The notes under the pieces were generated by a model that saw nothing but the letters and a program-made list of their open reading frames with translations, did not search any database and was not told the DNA's origin. Made by a program: the position numbers and the translations under genes. A stretch of 28,005 nt of DNA, taken from the NCBI GenBank assembly GCA_037176905.1, contig JBBBWG010005424.1:1-28005 (forward strand). Direction: 5' to 3'. The stretch comes from Azolla pinnata. Lineage: Eukaryota; Streptophyta; Polypodiopsida; Salviniales; Salviniaceae. Shown here in pieces: positions 21,045 through 28,005 of this stretch (position 1 is the first letter of the stretch; every line of letters begins with the position of its first letter).

Positions 21045-23194
21045 TGATAAATATGTAACAATTCATTTACGTTTTATCTCAAAGGGAGCTTAAATGACTC
21101 ATGTCCTCTAGACAATAAAAGACAAAGTTCTATCATTTTTTTTTGTATATATTTGATTTTTTTGTCTTCTCTCATTTTCTTTTTCATTTTCACAATGCCA
21201 AGAATATGAAATTATATTTGATGTTATGTAGTAGTCAATTTATAATCCAAATTTAGGAATTGTTTTTTTCTCTTTATTTTGGATTTTTATGAAAAAAATT
21301 AATGCATGTATGGTAACGAGCATATTCATGCCATACATAGGACATGAATAGATATTAATAATAAGAGAGGAGAAAAAACAAAATAAAATAGAAAAAAGAA
21401 AAAGCAAAGAAAAAGAAAGAAAAAGAAGTTATAATAGAAAAGAAAAGAAAAATAAAGCACCCTGCAAAAAAAGAGAGTCCCTTTCTTATATAAAGGGCAC
21501 CTTGGCTCACTAGAGGGAGGTCGGTTGAGTTTATTTAAAGAACATTCAATAGAGAAACTTTTGATTTGGGTATTTATTTTTTATGAAATTTAGACCAATA
21601 GACAAGTCTTGATAATAAGTTTTGGATGATAGTTGACATAATTGTAAATTACACTTTTGTGTTAAGCAATAACTCTATCATTTTAATAACTATCTGAATT
21701 CTAATTGTTCTAGAGTTATAAATTTAATCTCATATTTATCCCATAAATCTTGTTCTCTCCTACAACCAAGTTTAATATTCTCTGTTGAGAAATAACTTTA
21801 ACATGCGCGGCCGCACAGTCGTATAATCGTGCAAAAGAGGAGCCTCACACTAAGAAGCTGTCACAATAAAAAGTAAACTACTTAAAAAGAGTCACGCAAT
21901 GCGTAGAAAAGGAGTCACATTCTGCACATTTGTCGTGCTAAAAAGGAGTTCCGTGAAGAAAGAATAACTAAATGTCAAATTTAGTCAAGGAATAACTTTA
22001 TTCCTTAACAAGATTGTACTCTTCCTAGGTTAATAATTTACATCTAGACTTAGTCGATTGCATTTAACACTGTTGCGTAAAGAACAAGTAATATTGTGCA
22101 AAAGAAAAAGTATTTGAAATATTCCTTAAGATATTGCAAGAAATCTACAAGTTTTGTCTTATTAAAAAAGAGGCCGAAAATCTCACAATTTGGTTATAAC
22201 TAGAAAAATTGAAAGAAATAAAAATTCATCCAAAATTTGATGGTTATGAAATAACTAATTTTTTTTAATTTGGAGAAATGATAAGTGTTTATTAATAAAC
22301 TACATTAACGTTTGATACTAAATATATAGCGACCTTTCATCCTCTTCTAAACTATTTATTAGAGCCTTGTCCTTATCTAAATGTAATCCAGCATAGATCG
22401 TGAGTTGATGATATTGTTTGGCGGCATACCTTATCCTTGCTTTTTATCTTTAACTTTTCTTTGATCATATTATTCATTGACTTCCGTAAACTACCTAATT
22501 TTGTTAAGGTAAAAGCATCAATAATAACATCCACTTCCTCCAAATTGAGGATGGTTATAATTCGAATATTTTTTTTCTTCGTTTAGCTCCTTTTCTAGAT
22601 GTTGTACCAATCATTTCTAAACTATATTCTCCAAAAAAAACATTCTGACATATAGTGTGATAATCAAATTGAATGAACTTTCGAGGATAATAACTTATTA
22701 TCGCCTTCACTTTTTGATACCTTTAGAACCTTTGCTATCCAAAAATGAGACTTTTGCATTACACAATCTTGTGAATTGGCTATAATGCACATATCTTTCT
22801 TTTTGAGATTCCATCTCCTGTTTATAAATTTAATAGAACTCATCACGCGTATAATTGTCAGGCAAATGCAGCTTACCAATCGTTGGTATCACCTCATAAT
22901 GCATTCTAAAACACGTTTTTCATCAAATTAATTGCATAGTTACATACCATTCCCTTTCCAGTAACATCTCACTTACGGTGTCGTAGTGCACATGGTACAC
23001 CCCTTCCAAATAGTGAAAATATGAGCATAGATAACATATCGATAAACTAGTACTATAGTACGTACATAGTACAAGTCTTGAACCTTCTACCTTCACATCA
23101 CTAGATTGAGAGTTTTCCACTGGACCAATGTCTCATAAATAAAAATAAATATATCCACATATTATAGAAGCAGTTCAGGTGCATTTCATATATA
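21045..23194. other. AT-rich repeat-like DNA, no gene recognised
   Basis: A/T-rich throughout. About 21350-21470 is an A/G-rich tract followed by a TATA-like TTATATAAAG near 21486. About 21830-21970 carries loosely repeated AAAAGGAGTC-type phrases, including a NotI-type GCGGCCGC near 21807. These look like decayed transposon flanks, but no terminal repeats or coding domains could be paired. A minus-strand frame at 22664-22879 (MQKSHFWIAKVLKVSK) is unassigned. Confidence 0.4.
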
Positions 23195-23300
23195 CATGCA
23201 CGACATGTGTATATGCACAATTAACATGCATGCATGACATGTGTACATGCACAACTAGCATGCATGCATGCATGCATGTATTCTCTTCAGCTATATAAAC
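23195..23300 (+). promoter_or_regulatory. RY-motif repeats followed by a TATA box
   Basis: Two 34-bp direct copies (23195-23228 and 23229-23262) are rich in CATGCA and ACATGTG, then (GCAT)n runs from 23258 to 23279, and CTATATAAAC (23291-23300) follows. CATGCATG is the RY element bound by plant B3 factors. The next 250 bp read like a transcribed leader (a CTTT-repeat near 23442-23459), but no long frame follows. It may be an orphan LTR promoter or that of a lost gene. Confidence 0.4.
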
Positions 23301-23843
23301 ATGGCTAGTTGAAGCCTTGTTCATTAACTTGGGAATTCAGAAGATAATCATTACCGTATCACTAGCTCATCGTCAGATCATTATCAGTTGTCAGAGAAAT
23401 TCTTGAAGTTAACAATTCAAACCATTGTTACTGAACTCAAATCTTTCTTTCTTTCTTTCAATCTCTTCCTCTCCTTGTCCAAGATCTCAGTGGTCAACAC
23501 CCGACTCACATGAAAATCCGGCGTCGTACGACACGACCCAAGTGGTGAACCTGACTTTAATTCAAGAAGTTCATGCACCCTACCGATTTCTTGCATAAAA
23601 CATGGAATTTTTGGAAGGGGCTGATTTTCAATATATATATGACTTTATGTAAGAAGTCGATGTAATGCAAGAATGCATGTATTTCTACAAAAAAAATAAA
23701 AAAATAATAAGGAACAAAAACAAATTGGAGATATCTTTTGTATAACTAATGAATAACCCAACCACCACGCTATACAATATATGCTAAAATAAACATATTT
23801 TTATATGCTCTTATATTAATAAATGAGGTCTTTTATACAAAAA
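23301..23843. other. Leader-like DNA after the TATA box, no gene
   Basis: Pyrimidine-rich leader-like sequence to about 23480, then AT-rich DNA. The first notable ATG frame (MEFLEGADFQYIYDFM, near 23602) closes after 16 codons. A retrotransposon leader is possible, but no primer-binding site or terminal repeat could be identified. Confidence 0.35.
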
Positions 23844-24192
23844 GTCGATGCGATATATCAACCCTTGCTGCCTAAGGGGGTGGTTTGCAACAGAAGTCGA
23901 TGCGCCACATCAACCCCTGATGCTTAAGGGGTGGTTTGCAGCAAGGGTCGATGTGCCGCATCGACCGTTGCTGCTAAAGGGGGTGATTTGTAGCAGGAGT
24001 TGATGCGCCGCATCGACCTTTGCTGCTAATTACCCCCACAATCAGCAAAGGTTGATGCGGAGCATCGATCTTTGCTGCTAATCACCTCCACTACTGCTAA
24101 TCACCCCCATAATCAGCAAGGGTTGATGCGCCACATCGACCCCTGCTACTTAAGGGGATGATTTGAAACAGGGGTTGATGCGGCGCATCGAC
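23844..24192. repeat. Array of seven 19-bp palindromes with invertible-looking spacers
   Basis: The consensus core GTCGATGCGCCGCATCGAC is an almost perfect palindrome. Copies start at 23844, 23896, 23947, 23999, 24051, 24122 and 24174, that is 51-52 bp apart except one 71-bp step containing an extra CTGCTAATCACC-type piece. The 32-33-bp spacers begin near TTGCTGC and end near GCAGCAA, so they too have inverted ends. Their cores run G-rich (AAGGGGGTGATTT) in spacers 1, 2, 3 and 6 and C-rich (AATTACCCCCAC) in spacers 4 and 5 and after copy 7. Differences among cores are mainly CG to TG or CA. No coding frame fits. Confidence 0.85.
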
Positions 24193-24265
24193 CTCTACTA
24201 CTAATCACCCAACTTTCCACCTTGATGTCACTCATTCTTCTTGACGAAACTAAAAAAGTCAGTTG

Positions 24266-24945
24266 TTATAACTGACTGCTTGCGTGATAGCTTGTGATAA
24301 GGATGTAGGCTCCGGGAAGTTGAGTAGTAAATTTCTCTACGAAGGCCCCGATGAAAATGGTCGCAAAGCGCTTGGCCATCCTACTGAACATCACATACCA
24401 TTTGTCGAAATTCAGAGACATAAACGAACAGATAGAGAGTTTGGTGATGGTTGTTTTGCGTTGGTCCATATCCCCAAATGTTTCTTCGAACTCTACCAAA
24501 AAGGCAGGAAGATTTTGTAGATGTGGTGATGTTTCGACCAATGGTGCGAACCAAGCTTGCGTTGATCTTGAGAGAAGGGTCCCAATGAGATCAGCTTGAC
24601 GAAAGTCATCCAAATATCGTTGGGTTATAGTTGGATAATAAGCTTGATCTAATTTATGAACCTTCGGAAGCGCGCCCTTATGTCATTGAACTTGTTAGAT
24701 AAATTGACCTTGGGCCTATACTTGTATTGCATGGAGAGCAGTTGGAGAAAGGGTTGATGAGGGACTAAGCTCTACAGGTAAAAAGATTTATTAATGCAGG
24801 AGGAGAGTTTGTTTTTTTCTTCCTCGAGTTGCATCAGCATTCAACCTTGAAGCTTTGATAGTGATTCCCGAAAGTTGTTATTCTCAAATTGAAGTTGATG
24901 CATGGCTTCCATAAGGTGATTTAATCTCTCGATAGAATCTGACAT
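24266..24945 (-). mobile_element. Ty3/gypsy retrotransposon fossil, gag part
   Basis: Minus-strand gag-type sequence runs from an ATG at 24943-24945 (MSDSIERLNHLMEAMHQLQF) to the capsid-like part (DLIGTLLSRSTQAWFAPLVE, FLVEFEETFGD). A TATA-like GTATAAATAC on the same strand (25119-25128) and an inverted repeat GTTCACCT/AGGTGAAC (25088-25115) lie just upstream, perhaps remnants of its leader. No LTR pair was found. It is broken, with several interruptions, and is old. Confidence 0.7.
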
Positions 24946-25435
24946 GGTAAGGCTTGGCAAATGGAGAAGGTGAACAAACTGCCACGGACAAATACATAAG
25001 AGCAAATCAGAGCTAGGCAAGGGCAGAAGAGATAAGTGAGAAGTACAAGATAGACGAAGTTGAGTACGGATTCCGTAGCTAATGTTGTTCACCTGGATTG
25101 TTATCAAGGTGAACCCTTGTATTTATACAATTTTAGAACTCTTCCATGAAAGAAGAGATCGATACATGGAGAAGCTTTTAAAAAGTTCTAGAACTTCCTG
25201 GAACATAATAAAGAGATATTAAATCTATATGTATTAGTATTCATATTATGATTGTATATGTGATTAATCGATTAAAATAATTGACTCTACAAACAAGGTC
25301 ATGGGTTCCAAACCTAGCTTTATGATAGCTTAAAGTTCCTTTAGTTTGGTAGATTTTTTCGTCCCAATGGAAATTAATTGAGAGCCCGATTCTAGCCATT
25401 AACTAATGCCTAATGGTAATATCAACTGGCTAATG

Positions 25436-27690
25436 GCCTATGCCTGTATTGTGGTGCCTCCGATCTCATTCGCGTTTGCCCTAGGAGCGATTGCCAACAA
25501 ATCCACCAAGCCAATGGAATGCAGAGTCCCCTACATCCAGACAACAACATCGTTCGGTTGCAGTAAGAGCCATGCCACTAGATGCCCACAATCATCCATA
25601 TTCTCTTGGTTCCATTACCGGAAAATCAGGTAATTTCACATCGGAGGTCAGCCTTTCTTTTAACTCTAGCTCCATACACTCTCTCACTCTCCTTGATTCA
25701 AGAGCATCTTTTTGCTTCATTGACCCCGCATTCGTCCAAGCACATGGAGTACCCGTCATCAATCTACCAAAACCAATTCCAATTGAAGCCATTGATGGGC
25801 ATGTCCTCTCATTAGGTGTGATTATCCAAACTACAATCCCATTAATGTTTCGTGTGGGATCCCAGTAGGGGAGCTCCCATTCTACCTCATCACATCCCCT
25901 CGACATCTAATCATATTAGGGCTAACGTGGTTGGAAGCACACAATCCAATAATGGATTGGTACAACCATTCTCACACATTTTGCGAGCCGAGCTGCTCGC
26001 ATCAAACTATTAAGATCATTACAGTCTCACCTGCTACGAAGAGGACCAATTCTAACTCGCTCCCTTATAATCCTTTTCTAACAAGGATTGATACCAACTC
26101 AGCCATCCCCTTCTCGCTCCAAGATGGGCTTGTCTTCACCTTAGCTCTTCATCCACTTGCAGTTTGTAGAGTTGTTTCTAAAACAGTGACGGGTTCTCGA
26201 CTCTTATATTTTTGAGCAACGTAATACAGATCATTTGCCCGAGCACCGATGCTATGATTGTTCAATAGATCTTCAGGAAGGGGCATGTCTGCCCTATGGT
26301 CCTATATATGGGCTGTTTGCACCAGAGCTAAAGGGCCTTTGAGGATAGCTTGATGAGAACCTCGAGAAAGGCTTTATTCAACTTTCTAAATCACCAGCCG
26401 GGACCCCATCATTTTCGTCAAGAAGGATGGCTCTCTCCAGTTATGTATCGACTACTGAGGTCTCAACAAACTCACTGTGCGCAACTGCTATCTGTTGCCT
26501 CTTATCCCCAAACTCCTCGACCGGCTCCAATCCGCATGTGTCTTCTCCAAAATTGATCTCCATGGTGCCTATAATTTGGTACGCATAAAGCCCGATGATG
26601 AGTGGAAAACCGCATACTGAACACGATATCGACATTTCTAATACACCCGACATGCTCGATTAGTTCTTGCCAAACTTCGAGAACACGAACTTTAAGCTAA
26701 AAGTGAAAAATGTGAGTTCAACCCTACCTCAATCAAATTCTTGGGCTACATCATCTCGTCTAATGGCATCAAGATGGATATGAAGAAGGTGGTCGTCATT
26801 CGAGAGAGGGCAACTCTGACTCAACTTAAGAAGGTTCAATCATTCCTCAACTTCCCGAATTTTTACCATCAGTTTATCAAGGGCTTTTCTACCCTAGCGT
26901 GACCCTTGCTCACGCTCACCCACAAAAGTACTCCATTTTATGGACCTTAGCGGCGCAAAATGCATTTGAGGCACTTAAACAAGCATTCATTATTGCTCTT
27001 GTGCTTCTACATGTTGACTTGACAACCCCCTCCCAGGTTGAAATTGACGCCTCTAACTTCATTATTGGTGCCATCTTATCCCAAGCGGATGACACCAACA
27101 TAATGCATCCAATGGCTTACTATTCTCGAAAATTCATAGAAGCCGAAATCAACTATCCAATCTATGATAAGGAGCTTGCTGCAATAATTACCGCCTTTGA
27201 AGAATGACACTTTTATTTAATTGGCGCACAACATCATATTCAGGTAGTGACTTATAATAAGAATTTAGTTTATTTTTCTACTACATGTACATTGAATTTA
27301 AGGCAGGCTCATCGGTCGACATTTCTTACCGACTATGATTTCGAGATCATATTTCGACCTGGTGCACAACATGGGAAGGCCGATGCCCTTTCTCAATGAG
27401 CATAACTTGAAATCCGCCTTGGGGATGCCGCTTATGATCACCACTCACAATGTTTGTTGAAGCCCAACCAAGTACATATTTTTACGACTTGTATATTGCA
27501 AGATGATTCTTTACTCAAGGAGATAATTGAGGCAACCACAAAGATCAAGGAAATCCTTCAAAACCCTTCCATGGGAAACAAACAAAAGAACCTCGACCAC
27601 TTCACCATTTATCATGGATTGCTCTTCCAAAGATCATCTGTTATATGTCCCGGAGGGTTCATGCCACACTTAGTGTTGTATCTGGCCTAG
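25436..27690 (+). mobile_element. Ty3/gypsy retrotransposon fossil, gag end to integrase
   Basis: Plus-strand order is typical of Ty3/gypsy: a zinc-knuckle-like piece (about 25441-25490), a pepsin-type protease region (about 25640-25960), reverse transcriptase pieces (about 26340-26780), a well-kept RNase H region (about 26900-27400; FEALKQAF, VEIDASNFIIGAILSQ, YYSRKF, YDKELAAI, KADALSQ), and the zinc-binding start of integrase (about 27420-27680). The integrase core and both LTRs are absent. It is clearly broken, with more than five interruptions, and the reverse transcriptase is also shortened. It faces the opposite way to the gag fossil, so the two are separate insertions or a rearranged one. 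Confidence 0.88.
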
Positions 27691-27692
27691 TT

Positions 27693-28005
27693 GGCTCTGA
27701 TACTAAATGTTGTATGCGAAGGTCATCAGTCGGAACTGAAGCACTACCTCCCAGCAGTATGGTGGAGGTGTCAAGAGGTAAGTCAGAACAGAGAGAAGAT
27801 CAGATCTGAAGGAGGAGGCTTCAAATCTGGGTCGGTCAAAAGTGGCAGCAAAGACACAAGAGAGAGAGAGAGAGAGAGAGATAGGCACAAAGTAGCACTG
27901 CTATTATCTGGAGTTGGAGCAACCAACATTGGACGACCATACAAGCTTGGTATATATACCCCCAAGCTAGGGCACAAGCCTTTTCGGCATATTACAAATA
28001 TGGCC
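27693..28005 (-). mobile_element. Minus-strand LTR with primer-binding site, cut by the window edge
   Basis: GGCTCTGATACTA at 27693-27705 is, on the minus strand, close to the tRNA-iMet primer-binding site TGGTATCAGAGCC used by many plant LTR retrotransposons. Two bases further right begins TGTTGTATGC (27708), the complement of an LTR end in ...ACAACA. Going right (upstream on the minus strand) come a pyrimidine-rich leader with (CT)11 (27859-27880) and a palindromic TATA box GGTATATATACC (27949-27960). The far LTR end is beyond 28005. Almost none of the internal region follows the primer site, so the element is truncated there. Confidence 0.72.
27859..27880. repeat. (AG)11 microsatellite in the LTR
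   Basis: Pure AG dinucleotide run inside the transcribed leader part of the LTR at the right edge. Confidence 0.85.

Noticed and set aside
21480-21840. TATA-containing segment as an LTR
   Set aside because: TTATATAAAG and a leader-like stretch are present, but no TG/CA ends, primer site or second copy were found in the window.
22664-23120. Minus-strand frames of 65-71 codons
   Set aside because: No family, no start context and heavily AT-rich; at most decayed transposon sequence, which cannot be shown.
23844-24192. CRISPR-like regular spacing of short repeats
   Set aside because: The spacers are not unique but copies of one another in two orientations, the repeats are palindromic, and the DNA is clearly a plant nuclear genome.

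Overview
The window is plant nuclear DNA, most likely from a leptosporangiate fern. It has spliced genes with AT-rich introns, a cytosolic-type tRNA-Thr, an intron-poor PLS-type pentatricopeptide repeat (PPR) gene made of near-identical blocks of about 101 residues ('MYAKCG ... LPVRD..SW..LIAGYA ... KACG', a style I associate with fern genomes), and a right-hand third full of transposon debris. The fern assignment is an inference from protein style, not a database result.

Layout. (1) 140-3025, + strand: exons of a type I inositol-polyphosphate 5-phosphatase. Intron borders are well kept, but there are frame breaks and a changed catalytic motif, so it is probably a young pseudogene; its 5' end lies off the left edge. 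(2) 3026-6228: intergenic, with one weak LINE-like trace. (3) 6229-8640, - strand: a PPR protein of about 803 residues ending in a degenerate E domain. (4) 8978-9051, - strand: tRNA-Thr(AGT) with a Pol III terminator, between the PPR gene and the next gene. (5) 9713-17744, + strand: a complete nine-exon HOS1 gene (RING E3 ligase and nuclear-pore-associated regulator), assembled exon by exon with matching phases. (6) 18134-18565: an unassigned minus-strand frame. (7) 19066-19144: an isolated perfect 18-bp inverted repeat. (8) 19472-21034: a deletion-derivative MULE DNA transposon with about 70-bp terminal inverted repeats, a 10-bp target duplication, a captured or expanded minisatellite and part of a transposase. 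(9) 23195-23300: RY-motif repeats before a TATA box. (10) 23844-24192: a seven-copy array of 19-bp palindromes whose spacers occur in both orientations. (11) 24266-27690: fossils of Ty3/gypsy retrotransposons, gag on the minus strand and protease-to-integrase on the plus strand. (12) 27693-28005: a minus-strand LTR with its tRNA-iMet-type primer-binding site, running off the right edge.

The host genes have no evident shared pathway. HOS1 and the PPR gene are divergent neighbours separated by about 1 kb holding the tRNA gene. I see no operon-like or defence-type system. The least explained structure is the palindromic array at 23844-24192; the strongest gene-level observations are the competing in-frame splice donors in HOS1 and the decay of the 5-phosphatase.
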